NCBI RefSeq assembly: GCF_017591435.1
Contig: NC_059268.1
Location: 11,162,684-11,226,683, forward strand
From: Portunus trituberculatus
Taxonomy: Eukaryota > Arthropoda > Malacostraca > Decapoda > Portunidae
Direction: 5' to 3'
DNA: 64,000 bases
Under the pieces are notes generated by a model, which saw nothing but the letters and a program-made list of their open reading frames with translations, ran no database searches and was not told the origin of the DNA. This document shows, one piece after another, positions 1 to 12,034 of this stretch (within the stretch, counting starts at the first letter, position 1; every line of letters begins with the position of its first letter). Both the position numbers and the translations under genes were made by a program.

Positions 1-415
1 GTACTAGTTTGCAAAGTGTACATGAAATCAATCCCATTTGTATGAAAACCATGTACTCAGTCATAGAGATTATGAAATAATTGTTGGTACTATTTTTCTA
101 TGACATTAGAATATCATTGATAAAAAAATGAGTTTTATTCATCTTTTCTTAGCACACTTGCATTAATATCTAAGTTTATATGGCATGCATTCACAATTGC
201 ACTCCATTCCTCCCAGTCATCACAATCACTCTTCCTTGTTCCACAGATGTTCCTCTTCCATTTGAGACACTTATAATATGTACATACTTCAAACAGCCTA
301 GACTATGCCATTGATTCTGACAGTGATATAACTACTGTTCTCTGTGTTGGACCTAAGAAGTTAAGAGAATGAAGTGAGGAAGTATGGATGTGAAAGATGG
401 TGGGTGCCTTGTTTT

Positions 416-453
<38 letters not shown>

Positions 454-1011
454 CATTTTATCCTGTTTATGTAAAATATAATTAACAAATAGATAAACTG
501 GTTTATCCAGCAAAATATGGTGCAATGCAGAAACACATATAAACAAAATGCGTGAAAAATATTGATAGATACTTTTATTGGAATAAAGGAAAGAAAGAAA
601 AGAAAATATATATATTCTTAAATATTCAAAACAAAATGCAGGAACAATGTTGATAGATAATTCTAATAATAAGAAAAAAATCAACTCATTTATTGTTAAA
701 ATTTTAAAGAAATGAATTTAATTTGTTTAACATAAGTATTGTAACAATAAGTGCATTAAGATAAATACAAAATACAGAAGTGACTGGCACTAAGAACTAA
801 TTATTATGTACAGTATGAGGGCGCAAGTAATAAAAACATAATAACACACAATTAAATAAATATCAAGATAAGCCAGGAAAACGCTATTAAGTATATAAAT
901 AATATAGTCAATGTGGGAGGCCTAGTTAGAATGGATGGATGGATGGATGGATATAAAAAGAAATAAGAAAAAAGAGTCTGAAATGCCTGAAAAGCCTCTG
1001 GCAAACGGGAA
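1..1011. other. AT-rich sequence without recognised genes
   Basis: No convincing coding signal. It contains a (CT)n run at about 419-450 and a short (GGAT)n run near 932-951. Open frames here are short and low-complexity. Confidence 0.6.
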
Positions 1012-1335
1012 GCCAATAGCAGTCCATAAGTGACGGTATTCCTCAAGAATGGGAAGGGAGGAGATAAAATAGCGGAGTGTTAACAAGCCAATTGAATTGA
1101 CTGTCAGTGACGCCTGTTTTTTTCGCGTCGGTCTTTTTTTCGCGTTTTGTGGTGAATGTGTATCTCGGAATCTAGCAAAAGAGAGCCAATAGCAGTCCAT
1201 AAGTGAAGGCATTCCTCAAGAATACGACGGTATAAACTAGTGGAGTGTTAACAAGGGTATTTAATTAACTATCAGTGATGTCTAGCTTTTTTTTTCCGTC
1301 GGTCTATTTTCGCGTTTTATGGGGAGTGTAGTTGC
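1012..1335. repeat. Diverged tandem duplication, about 173-bp period
   Basis: The string GCCAATAGCAGTCCATAAGT occurs at 1012 and again at 1185. Both are followed in parallel by a CATTCCTCAAGAAT-type block, AGTGTTAACAAG, a CTGTCAGTGA/CTATCAGTGA block and a T-run leading to CGTCGGTCT and CGCGTTTT. The two units differ at many positions, so this is an old direct duplication. Confidence 0.75.
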
Positions 1336-2757
1336 AGGAACTAAAGTTCCAACGGGAATTTACTATTCATTGACGTAATATCTAAAGGATAGGGTAGTAT
1401 ATCGTTCCAACAGGAAAAAAAAATTGCTAAAATGAAACATAACATTCCAGCATGAAAAGTGAATGAAACAAATGAGGCTCCGAATCAGGCGGATTCACAA
1501 TACAGAAACAAAACTGGGAAACACGGAGTTCCAACACGCCGTGCTACGCCTCACCTGTGTATTCCTGAAGAAGACGGGACAACTGTCACGCCTGTGAGCG
1601 TCTCACAGGACATCGCCAGGGCTCATAGGGCCCCTCCAGGGGAACCAGGCAGCCCTCAACAACAACAACAACAACAACCAGCGGCCAATCAATATACCCA
1701 CTCCTTTCTTTGAGTGAAACTTAGCCATCACGTGACTCAAGCTCCTTTTAACCATCTATTATTCTGGTAGATATTCCAAACAGATTTTAGGTAAGTACTT
1801 TATCGTGTGTCCACCTAACTTTACCACTTGCCTTGGTCCTTAACCTTCTGACGCTGAAATGATCGGACGTGTCTGACTCTGCTCCTGCTCGTACACGTTT
1901 TGAGCTTTCCTTCATCAATTGACGGTGTTTTTTCGCCCTACACATAACCTATCTGTGATAACCTGAGTACCTAATGATCCATGCAGCCTGGAAGAAAAAG
2001 TAGAAGTGAGAGTGGAAGAATTACAGGTGCGGGCAAAGGTCGTTGTGCTGTTACTTCCCACGGGGCCAGCCGTTGGCGTAATCGGTTTGAAATATATGTG
2101 TACTAAGCCACCCACATACATACATATACATGTACGTATGTACTCCTTACTGATCTTGGCCATATGATATCTCCGTAGCAACACCAGATATCCTTGGAAG
2201 GCGTTAAGGATGGCTTGGGCTTTATGTCTATCGACTGCACAAGAATCATTAAGGTAGACATGTCAGTTTGTGGACAATCCTTAGCTAAGGATTTAACAGG
2301 TAGCTTGTATATCATATGCCTCACACTGCCTGCCAATCTCCTGCATCTAAGCCAGTGGTTCTTAACCTGGGGTACCTGTACCCCCAAGGGTTACGAAACC
2401 TTAAACCTAGGGGTACGATACATGGTAGCCAGTGCAATGGTACTGTATATTTACCATGAGAAAGCAAAGGATATATTTTCCTAATTTTTTCTTACTATAA
2501 TTGTCTCAATTTTTTAAAGTTATTGTTAATGTGTTGGTGTATTATGTAGTATTACTCATAATTACTGTTACAATTTGCATTCATTGAATCCTACTAATTG
2601 ACACTTTTCATTTGAAATAAGAAAGTGCCTTTGAAGGTAAGTGTTATTGTGCTTTGTCATAACATTGTCAAAAATTTATTAAGATTTATTAAGTTAACAT
2701 GGCAAATTTAGAGAAATTAATACACCTGAGGGCTGGGAATAGAGCTGTTTGCACTAG
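1336..2757. other. Non-coding interval with one transposon end
   Basis: No gene recognised. A frame at 1459-1713 ends in a (CAA)n-encoded Gln run and has no recognisable family. At 2353 the sequence CAGTGGTTCTTAACCTGGGG begins, which resembles the terminus of Charlie-type hAT elements. No partner end was found nearby. Confidence 0.45.
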
Positions 2758-2899
2758 GTTACATCCCGTACCTATTAACTGCTAGATGAACAGAGGCTAC
2801 ACATTAAGAGGCTCGCCCGTTTGACTTGCCACACCCAGGACTCCAACCCGGGCTCTCTTCGTTGTGAGCTGAGTGTGCTAACCTCTACATTATGTGGTA
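2758..2899 (-). repeat. tRNA-derived SINE, 3'-truncated fragment
   Basis: Reverse complement reads as the SINE head (GTAGAGGTTAGCACACT..., a B-box-like GGGTTGGAGTCC) followed by body sequence with GCCTCTTAATGTGTAGCC and a TTCATCTAGCAGTTAATAGG-like block, as in the copies at 28171-28444 and 58697-58901. The anticodon-loop position reads CAC. It abuts the CR1-like fragment starting at 2900. Confidence 0.7.
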
Positions 2900-3235
2900 T
2901 GTATTTACCTAATTGTAACATACGGGAAAAGAGCTATGCTCGTGTTGTCCCGTCTCCATATCTATTAATGTCCAGCTTTTTCTTAAAATCATGAATATTC
3001 CTTGCGTTGACCACTTCCACGTCTAAACTATTCCATGCTTCCACCCTTCTATGAGGGAAGCTATATTTTTTCACATCTCTCCTATAAGTGGCCATTTTTA
3101 ATTTTTTCCCATGCCCTCTCGACACTCTTTCATTCCACATACACAGATCTTCCCTATCCATTTTTTCCATGCCAATCATCACTCTGTATATTGCTATCAG
3201 GTCTCCCCTTTCTCTTCTGTTTTCCAGGGTTGGAT
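2900..3235 (-). mobile_element. CR1-like LINE, 3'-end fragment (copy B)
   Basis: Minus-strand coding remnant at 3182-2934 matches the C-terminus of the LINE family seen at 28465-31710: RRDVKKYSFPHRRVEAWNSL followed by a VVNAR...FKKKLD block and GDGTTRA. The 3' end reads toward TTAGGTAAATACAT. Its 5' boundary at 3235 runs directly into (TG)n (3236-3254). Confidence 0.8.
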
Positions 3236-3364
3236 GTGTGTGTGTGTGTGTGTTTACCTAGTTATATTGTACAGGGTTCAAAGGGGCTCATAGTGTCCTG
3301 TCTCCATATCACCGCTTATCTAATTTTTCTTTAAAATTATTAACATTGTGCTGCAACAACTTTA

Positions 3365-3622
3365 TCATTTATTGCTTTCTACTTTTCCACTATTCTGTGT
3401 GGAAAAGTTCTTTCCAATATTCTTCATACACTTCTTAGCATGTCCTCTTGTCCTTCCAGCTTCTTTTGTCACCAGCACCAGGTCTTGCTTGTCTGCCTTT
3501 TCAATGTCATTGACTATTTTATACAGTGTTATTAGGTCTCTGCTTTCTCTTCGATCTTGTAAGGTTGGCAGTCTCATTTCTCTCAGCTTTACTTCATATG
3601 TTAGATCCTTTAGTTCTGGCAC
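3365..3622 (-). pseudogene. LINE RT C-terminal fragment
   Basis: Minus-strand frame reading LTYEVKLREMRLPTLQDRRE, SRDLITLYKIVNDIEKADKQD. This is the C-terminal block shared with the fragments at 28.5-31.6 kb (YEERLK.M.LPTLEQRRERGDLI). Separated from the RT fingers by the nested transposons. Confidence 0.75.
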
Positions 3623-4741
3623 CTTTGTAACTGTCCTCTGAATCTGTTCTAATTCTTCTTACATCCTTTTTCAAGCTCTTTGACCATACCACTGCCGCAT
3701 ATTCCAACTTTGGACGTATCATACTCGTAATTTTTTCATCATATCCTTATCCATGTATTGAAATGCCACCTAATATTAGTCAACATCTTATACGTAGTTC
3801 CAAATATTTAATTTATATGCTTTTCGGGGCTCATGATTTCTTTCACAACCACTCCCAGATGTTTTTCCTCTTTAGTCTTCATAATGTGTTCCTCTCCCAT
3901 CAAATACAGTGGTACCTTGGAGTACGAACGCTTTTTGAGTATGAACAACTTGGATTACGAACAAAAAAACTTTTTTTTTTGCATTGGAGGACGAACTTTG
4001 CTTTGGAGTGCAAACAATAACAACGCGGTCAACAGATTGCGCGCATTACTGTGCGATCAGCTGACTGCATGCTGGGGCACCACGCTGCCTCAGTGCCTCA
4101 GGAGTGTTGTTTGTAGTTGTTTGGTTGTTGTTTTGTAGTGCCTGGGATGATAATAATAAGTGTTTTTAGTTATTAAGATCATTGCTTAGTGTAGCAGCAC
4201 ACATGGTCACGAGACATACAGACAGACGTATGGAAGATTCCAGAAGATCCGAGGGGAAGAGAGAGTATCCAGCTCATGAATTAAAAGCCTTAACCCTTAT
4301 AGCCTGTCAGGCACGATTGTGGCTCTTACGTTAGAGCCTTTCAGGCATGATCTTGGTGCTTTTCAGAAGCCGCGCTCCTTTATGCCGCACAGTTTGTTTA
4401 TGCTTGAGGCTATCTGTCATATATCGAGGCCTGTCATTGGCCCAATGTTTTCAAGATGGTGGACACTTGGCCGATCATGTATCAGCTTTTACAAGGATAT
4501 GTTTGTGTAGGTGTAAGGGCACCAAGCGTGAGGATGGTGAGAGCACTTATGTCAGTATGCTGTATTTTATGATTTTTTATGTATTTCTTGGTGAGATATA
4601 AGATATACATGTATTTCCGTGGATAAGTAAGCAGTTCAGAAACATATTATGAAGCATGACAATATTGGAATTGTTATTGGTTTAGATAAGAGTGCGTAGT
4701 GCTGGCTTGATGGAGTCAGCTGAGGAGGATGTGTTGACGCT

Positions 4742-5548
4742 GGGTCATGGTCAAGACAGCCCCTGACCATGACGGCCCTCCATGAGTCCCCCCCAATGGC
4801 CTCATATTTACTATGACAGCCCCACACTACAGACCACAGCGACCTCAGTTTCTTTTTTACCCGTAAGATGGTTTTAAATTATCCTTGTTAATAGAGCATC
4901 TTATACTAAGACAGATTGTATTAATAAATCAGTTGCTCCCCACTCCCCCATCCCTCCCCTTCCTTCCTCACCCAGTGATAGGTACTGTACCACGTAGTAC
5001 CGTACGTGAGTGCTTTTAATCACCGCAATAATGTTATCGTATAATGTTTATCAGTAAATTGCATACTTGTTGATACAATCTGTCTTAAATGTAAGATTGC
5101 AAAACATAATATTGAAACATTTGGTATTTAGCCAAGTGGCACCTCTGGCTGCTGCAGCAAGACAGCAACAGTCCTCGTCACCTCATAAAAACTCAATGGA
5201 CTATCGTGCGCCTCTCAAATTTTAAAATCATCTTACGGGTAAACAAAACCTTAAAATGCTTGTTTATATAATATTTTCTGCTTATAAATGCATGTTCTCT
5301 TACCTCTTTCAATGTTTATATGTGCAAGGTACAGTACACCGGTGTACTAATACGTTATTGTTTTTAACGCTCCATACTACAAAACACTATCTCGGGAACG
5401 CTGAGTTGCCATCCGCAGTTAACGTGTTAACATAATGAAAGAAATAAGAGGACAATAACCTAAAATTTGGTGTGGGGTCGTCATGGTAAACATGGGGCCA
5501 TTGGGGTCGGGGGCCGTCATGGTCAGGGGCCATCTTGACCAGGAAACA
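4742..5548. mobile_element. Nested DNA element with 8-bp target duplication and about 80-bp imperfect TIRs
   Basis: Flanked by TTGACGCT at 4734-4741 and 5549-5556. The ends are inverted repeats: left TGGTCAAGACAGCCCCTGAC and GACGGCCC then CCCCCAATGGCC and ATGACAGCCCCACAC; right is the reverse complement with a few mismatches. The host's second tandem unit near 5707 keeps the unoccupied site (GGTGACGCTTGTTTC), confirming the duplication. An 8-bp duplication suggests hAT, P or Merlin; the superfamily is unresolved. No coding sequence. Confidence 0.8.
4860..5239. mobile_element. Innermost MITE with TA flanks
   Basis: Left end CCCGTAAGATGGTTTTAAA (4860) and right end, in reverse complement, CCCGTAAGATGATTTTAAAA (5239), flanked by TA at 4858-4859 and 5240-5241. 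An internal inverted pair around AGACAGATTGTATTA (4911) and its complement (about 5070) adds symmetry. Non-coding, about 380 bp. Confidence 0.7.
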
Positions 5549-6497
5549 TTGACGCTTGTTTCTGACAGTGAAGAAGTTGAATATTCATATTACAATTTGC
5601 TTACTTCCTGATTTATTTTCCATAATGAATGCAGTATATCAAAGAAACTTATTGGCTTATATAAGAGTGTGCGGTGCTGGCTTGATGGAGTCACATGAGG
5701 ATGTGGTGACGCTTGTTTCTGACCATGAGAAGTTGAATTTTCATTATATTACATTTTGCTTAGTTTCCTGCTTTTTTATCCTATTTTTTTTATAGTTACA
5801 GCATAAAAGTAGTAGTATATATAGTAATAGTATTAAAAAGTAAGAAATTAGGTAGAAAATATAATTTTTTTGGTCTTGGGAGGTAGTTGGGAATGAATTA
5901 TAATTACTTCCATAAGAATACATGTATTTTGATGCTTTGGAGCAAGAACAGAATTTTGAACGGATTAAGTTTGTATTCCAAGGCACCACTGTAGTTTCAT
6001 ACTGGTCTTCTCTTACTCTTCTTGATTCCTTTAATAGCATTTCGTGGCACTGAATTCTAACTTCCACTTTTTACTCCACTCATAAATTTTGTCTGCAGCA
6101 GCAAACAGTCTTCTTGGGTCTTAATTACTCTTAACCGGTCACTCAATACTGTATGTGATCTGCATATGCCTGGAACATAATGGCGGGTAACACTGACCCC
6201 TGTGTCATTCCACTTGTTACTTTAGCCCAGGATGAGTATGTATCCCTAATCACAGTTGTCATCTCTCTTTCCTTGAAGTAATCCCTTACCTAATTTAATA
6301 TTTTTCCTCTCAGTCCTCCTATGTTCTCCAGCTTCCAAAGTAGTCTGCTATTTGGGACTTTATCAAAAGCCTTTCTATGTCCAGGTACACAGTGTCCACC
6401 CATCCATCTCTGCTCTCCAGTCCTTCTATTACTCTTGAGTAGAAACTTAGTAAATTTGACACACATGATCTTCCTGCCCTGAACCCAAATTATCTGT

Positions 6498-6785
6498 TCA
6501 GTATAACTTGTTTTTCTTCCAGATATTTAATCCATTTTTCTTTGATAACAATTTCACATATCTCTCCCAGAAAACTTGTGATACAGGTCTGTAATTTAAT
6601 GGCTCAGTTGACTTTCCTCCTTTGAATATTGGGATTATGTTTGCTGTCTTCCATTCCAGTGGTACTCTCCCTTCCTTTATTGAGCTGGTTACCATTTCCA
6701 AAATTGGTTCTAACAGTTGATCTTTACATTCCGTTAGTTCCCAGCCTGACACACCATCCGGTCCCATCGCTTTTTTGACATCCAA
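6498..6785 (-). pseudogene. LINE reverse transcriptase N-terminal fragment
   Basis: Minus-strand frame with AMGPDGVSGWELTECKDQLL, EGRVPLEWKTANIIPIFKGG and EPLNYRPVS, the conserved finger region of non-LTR reverse transcriptases, in copy A. The catalytic palm would lie between about 6500 and 5994 but is scrambled, and no intact FADD box was found. Confidence 0.75.
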
Positions 6786-7266
6786 AATTTTCTAATAGTC
6801 TTCCAATTTCTTGTTTGTGCACTATGATTTCCTGCAAGCCTGTACAATGTAATGTCCTATTTGGTTCAGTAAAATCCTCTTCAGTGAAAACAATCTTGAA
6901 GGTCTCATTCATTATTTCACTCATTTCCTCTGCTGTTTGGTATGTTTTCCCTCCTTTAACTATTTTTCTATTGTTTCCTTATTCTTCATCTTACCATTGA
7001 TATACTTGGGTTCATCTTCACTTTTCTGCACATCTTTGTCAAAGTTTCTTTCTTCCTCTCTTCATACTCTTAACATATTAATTTTTAGCATCCTTATTCT
7101 GCTATCTGCTACTTCTGTTTCTCTACTTTTTGAGTTTCATCTAAGTTTTATCTTTCTTTCTCTTAGTTTCTATACATCTGCCATTGTACCAGGCTCATTT
7201 ACACTTCTTTACTCTCTAGATTGCTATGTATTTCCTCACTCCCTCATTATACTTCTGTAGGAATAA

Positions 7267-7458
7267 TTATTCATATTTCCCCAGTACTATCTTGCCATTT
7301 ATAATGTTTCCCCATTCTTTGCCACCAAAACTTTGTCTTAACTTTTCAAAATTTGCTCTTGCATAATTAAATCTCTCCTTTTTGTATTCCTCCCTGTATC
7401 TTAGCACTTCCCATTCCTGCATTTCTAATTCTAATGTTACATGGTCACTTCTGGTCAC
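7267..7458 (-). pseudogene. LINE endonuclease C-terminal fragment
   Basis: Short minus-strand frame beginning MTRSDHVTLELEMQEWEV. The SDH triplet is the last catalytic motif of APE-type LINE endonucleases. It continues YKKERFNYARANFEKLRQSF, the usual linker between endonuclease and RT. Part of copy A; upstream endonuclease sequence (to about 8000) is frameshifted and contains a poly-T run. Confidence 0.65.
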
Positions 7459-8548
7459 TTCTTCCCATTGGACTCTGATACTGAATGATAGGAGGGGGCT
7501 CTGGCTTTTTTGTGAATACTAGGTCAAGCAATGATGTTTTTTTCTCCTCTGTACTGTGTTGATTCTTCCACCCACTGATCCAGTGTATTCACCATAGTTA
7601 ACTGTAACATCTCACTTCATGATACAGCATTACCCATTACTTCCATCTCTCCAGTTTACTCTTTAGCATTTGAAGTCTCCTACTATTTTTCCATCTTCTT
7701 ATCATATTACTGAAGCACCAAATCACCTCTCCTTGCATTACCTTGTGTTCTTCTGTTCTCCATGTATTGGTCTTTGGTGGCACATACGTGACTATGATTC
7801 TCCTTTTTTTTTTTTTTTTTTTTTTCCATTTCTTCTGTCTTGATTGTTACTCCCATTACTTCTGCCATGCCATTTCCACAGTGCACTTCCATAATGTATA
7901 CATATATCATCATAACCATTATTAGCACTCCTCCCTGTTTTCCCTTTATGTCTCTTCTCTAGCTTTTATATCCCTCTTCCTTAAAGCTAACATGGACCTC
8001 CTCCTTTACTTTATTTCTACTATGCACATTACATCTGGTTGTCTCTCCTTCAAATAGTCTCTAACCTCCAACATACTTGACAACGACCCATCTGTTTGAA
8101 TATGTCACTCTTAATTTCTTACCTCCCTCTCCACTTGTATTTCTTCCATTACTTCCTCTTTTTTCTGAAGATACCACTTACTCAGTATCATATCTAGAAT
8201 CGTCCTGTAGAAATTCTTCTTGGTGTCCAACCTTTACTAATTTTTTCCTTAGTTTCATTTCTCTCCTTTTCTCTCCCTTCCAAGTTCTTATCTCTTTTTA
8301 TCCATATATCTTTAAATTCAGTATCTTCAGGCAATTTTCCTTTTCTTGCCTTTATTGTCTCTACTGCCATTTGAGATCTCATTCTCACTTTCAGTGGTCT
8401 CTTTCCTTATTCACCTTCCCAATCTAAACACTTCCTCCACTTCCTGCTCCAACCCCTTTGTGATGTCGTGAACAAACTTAATAGTAACATCTTTTGCCAA
8501 CTATTTTTTTTTTTTTTTTTTTTTTTTGTATGGGATAATAAAATGTTT

Positions 8549-8650
<102 letters not shown>

Positions 8651-8792
8651 ACTTGTTCTCTAACTTTTTTTTTTTTTTTTTTATTATTATTAGGATACAT
8701 TTCCTCTTATCCACTGTGTCCCTCACCAAATCCTCCTCCTCCTTAATTACTTGAATTAATGTCTTTTGCCTTCTCTTGTATCTGCTTTTTTA

Positions 8793-9245
8793 CTACCTCA
8801 CAGAATTTAACTTTTCTTCTTCTTGTTCCTTTTTCCGGACATTTCTTAATTCCTCCAACTTGATCTCACCCACTCTACTTGTCCCATCCTGAACTTTTCC
8901 CTGTAGACACTTTAATGTCTCTTCATATTCACCACATGTAGCCATTAATATACCATTTTGTCTCTTTAACTCTTCCATCTCCTCTTTCATCACCTGGTTC
9001 ACTTCTCTTACTTTCTCACATTCTTCTGTTCTCTCCTTTAGGTCAATGCTTTCTTTAGTTAACTTGTCTTGTTTTTCCAGAATATTTGAGATCAGTTCCT
9101 TCATGCATCTCATCTCCCTCTCCATGTTCACCAATCTTCTTACATTACCATCGTATTTACCTAATTTACCTAATTGTGTGTGTGTGCGAGTGAGAGAGTG
9201 TGTTGCATTGTCTTTCATGACAACTGGCTTGATCCAGATCGACAC
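8793..9245 (-). pseudogene. LINE ORF1-like coiled-coil protein remnant
   Basis: A 150-codon minus-strand frame, highly charged and heptad-like through most of its length (EREMRCMKELISNILEKQ, KLTKESIDLKERTEE, MKEEMEELKRQNGILM). This is consistent with the coiled-coil part of a LINE ORF1 protein. It lies 5' of the endonuclease remnant of copy A in the same orientation. The first 25 or so residues cover a (CA)n-like stretch and are probably not native. No RNA-binding domain is recognised. Confidence 0.5.
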
Positions 9246-9249
9246 CTCG

Positions 9250-10420
9250 CTCCCGGCTGAAGGATGTGGGAGTGGGTTGGTTGGTGGCTGTTTGTATGTG
9301 TGTGTAATATTATTTTGGTTTAGAGGGATTTTTAAGTTTTACTTGTTCAGAATGTGGTTTTGAAATAACACAAGATAATAAACCTAGTAATTTTTTTTTC
9401 ATATTACACATTATTTAGAATAACAGATATTGAGAAAATTAAGTTGCATGGCTAGTTTAGTTCCATGATGTGGCCACAAGATGTCACCAGGGATGTGTTC
9501 CATGGTAGGCTAACTTCTCCCTTTCACCATCCCGCTGTCTGGGACTTAGTTACCCTGAAGTCTGTGTGGCAAGAGTCACCAGCCAATACCGTGCAGCACC
9601 ATCCAAAATGGCTGCCCTGAGAAAACTGACAGATGTCGCCGGTGCATCACAGAGGAGCTCTTTTTATGATCCTATTATAGATACTGTAGACATTATTCAT
9701 AGATGATATAAAGCTTTAAGGACGTGAGAGGAGAGAGGAAAAGAGAGGTCACAGAGTTCTCTCAGATTCAAGGATTACTAAAGATGAATGGAATTGATTG
9801 ACAATCAAATTTTACCTTGTGACTGGAGCTCACGTAAACATCATCAAACCCTGTTGTTCTACCCTCTCCCTAGTACGGTGGATTTTCTTTGTTTATGGAC
9901 AGTTACGTGACAGTTATGTATTGCACCCTGGAACACAGCCCAGGTGGTTCCCATGTGTACTGTCAACACACTGTCCCTTCGTGTGATGCTTCAAGCTCAT
10001 TGTTAGTGTGGAACACTAGAAAAAGAATTATATCCAGGATGATTGCTGGTATAGCAAGTCTTGAGAGTTGAGCTTCTGGGAGATGTTCATTTGGGCTGCC
10101 ATATTTGTCATCGCAACTGATTGCAGCACAGAGGTGCTTAACCTCCAAGACAATTAGTGATGCATGATAAATGTTGTCAGGGAGATCAGTGTAAGTTGTC
10201 TTGCTGTCTGTCAGTTAGACACCGTTATTATAGCAATGATGATCTTTTGTTTATTCCAGCTGAGAGGCTCACAAGCATTTTATATAAGATGTGTGCTGCA
10301 GGGAGCATGGGATGAGTGCCGAGTTGGTCTCTCAAATGTAGTCCTGGGCTCCAGGAGCAAATTAATCTATTTTATATTGATTACTGCAAGGTAAATGGAT
10401 TTGGGTCATAAATATATATA
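9250..10420. other. Interval without recognised genes
   Basis: No gene or repeat family recognised. A short frame starting at a good-context ATG near 9609 (MAALRKLTDVAGASQRSSFY) stops after about 32 codons. Confidence 0.4.
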
Positions 10421-11241
10421 CAGTAATACCTCGAGATACGATCACCCCAACTTACAATTTTTTTTATATACGACAAAAAATTTCATATAATTTATGCCTT
10501 GAAATACCACTAGGAGGATGTAGTAGACACCTACTGAAACAATAACTTACTCCCAGTGAGATCTAATAGCACTAGTTATGGAGGTGCTGTGAACCTTCCA
10601 TTAAAGCTAGTTGTGATCTCATTGAATGTTTCCCTTTGTGTCTCAAAACTCAAGGGGGTAGTCACAGCCTACCCTCTAAAGACAGCTCTCCTTCTTCACA
10701 CAAAACTACATGCACTTACCACACATACACCCTTCACTCCATATCAAAATTTAAAAGAAAAATGGGACCCGAAATAAACAACGCCTCGGAGTCCCCTCTG
10801 GGAGGGACCAAAATGTCCCCAGGTCGGACACCTCTCCTGTTGAAGACCACAAATGCCTTGACACCTCCCTCAACTTTTTCTACATTAACTTCTGCAACAT
10901 TCGCGGTCTTAGATCTAATTTTCAATCTGTGGAACACCACCTCTCCTCTACTAAACCTCATCTTCTTTTCCTCACCGAAACACAGCTGTCTGAGGCAACT
11001 GACAGTAGCCCTTCTCTGTTCCCTCCTACTTTCTCTATTCTCATTTTCATTCCAAAGCTGGATGTTGCGTCTATGTACGCAACGACTTAACTTGCTCTCG
11101 TGCCCACGCTCTTGAGTCTTCCGAATTTTCCACCATCTGGCTACGACTTAACAGTCACTCTCAAACTAAATTCATCTGTGCTGTTTATCTCTCCCTAACT
11201 CTTCTGACTATAGTAATTTCTTCGACTACTTAACTTCTAAA

Positions 11242-11637
11242 GTGGAGCACATTCTGTCCCTCTACCCTTTCGCTGAGATTTCCATTCTTGGAGATTTCAA
11301 TGTTCACCACCAGCTTTGGCTTTCCTCTCCCTTCACTGACCACCCTGGTGAACTAGCCTTCAACTTTGCTATCCTCCATGACCTAGAGCAACTGGTGCAA
11401 CACCCTACTCGTATTCCTGACCGTCTTGGAGACACGCCCAACATTCTTGATCTCTTCCTCACCTCTAACCCTTCTGCTTATGCTGTCACCCTTTCATCTC
11501 CGTTGGGCTCCTCCGATCACAATCTCATTTCTGTATCTTGTCCTATTTTTCCAATCCCTCCGCAGGATCCCCAAAGCGAAGGTGCCTCTGGCGTTTTGCC
11601 TCTGCCAGTTGGGGGACCTGAGGAGGTATTATGCTGA
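11242..11637 (+). pseudogene. LINE endonuclease domain (copy 1)
   Basis: Encodes the C-terminal two thirds of an exonuclease-endonuclease-phosphatase domain: EISILGDFNVHHQLWLSS with the catalytic Asp/Asn, DRLGDTPNILDLFLTSNPS, and GSSDHNLISVSCP with the final Asp-His. After about 11560 the frame departs from copy 2, where it continues ..PKRRCFWHFNSAKW, indicating a frameshift. Confidence 0.75.
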
Positions 11638-12034
11638 TTTTCCTGGAATGATTATTGCTTCCGTGTCAGAGACCCATCTCTTTGTGCTGAACGCATAACA
11701 GAGGTGTTAGTATCTGGCATGGAGGCGTACATTCCTCATTCTTTTCTCAACCTAAACCTTCTAAACCTTGGTTTAACTCAGCCTGTTCTCGTGCTATACA
11801 TGATAGAGAGGTTGCCCACAAAAGGTACTTGAGCCTTCCATCTCCTGAATCTCATGCACTTTATATCTCTGCCCGGAATCATGCCAAGTCTGTTCTTCAA
11901 CTTGCCAAACACTCTTTCATAAATAGGAAATGTCAAAATCTTTCAAACTCAAACTCTCCTCGTGACTTCTGGCATCTAGCCAAAACATCTCAAATAACTT
12001 CACTTCTTCATCTTTCCTCCTTTATTTCATCCTG

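Larger units (their letters stand above)
3907..5991. mobile_element. pogo/Tigger-like DNA element with TA target duplication, interrupted
   Basis: Begins CAGTGGTACCTTGGAGTACG at 3907 and ends, in reverse complement, CAGTGGTGCCTTGGAATACA at 5991. It is flanked by TA on both sides (3905-3906, 5992-5993). TIRs agree over about 23 bp. TIR sequence and TA duplication fit pogo/Tigger elements. It sits in CR1-like copy A, whose sequence resumes on either side. It carries a tandemly duplicated segment (about 4665-4741 plus 5549-5615, and 5640-5780). No intact transposase is seen. Confidence 0.8.

Noticed and set aside
9609..9707. Short frame starting MAALRKLTDV with a good start context
   Set aside because: Only about 32 codons, no family match, no convincing donor; cannot be told from chance.
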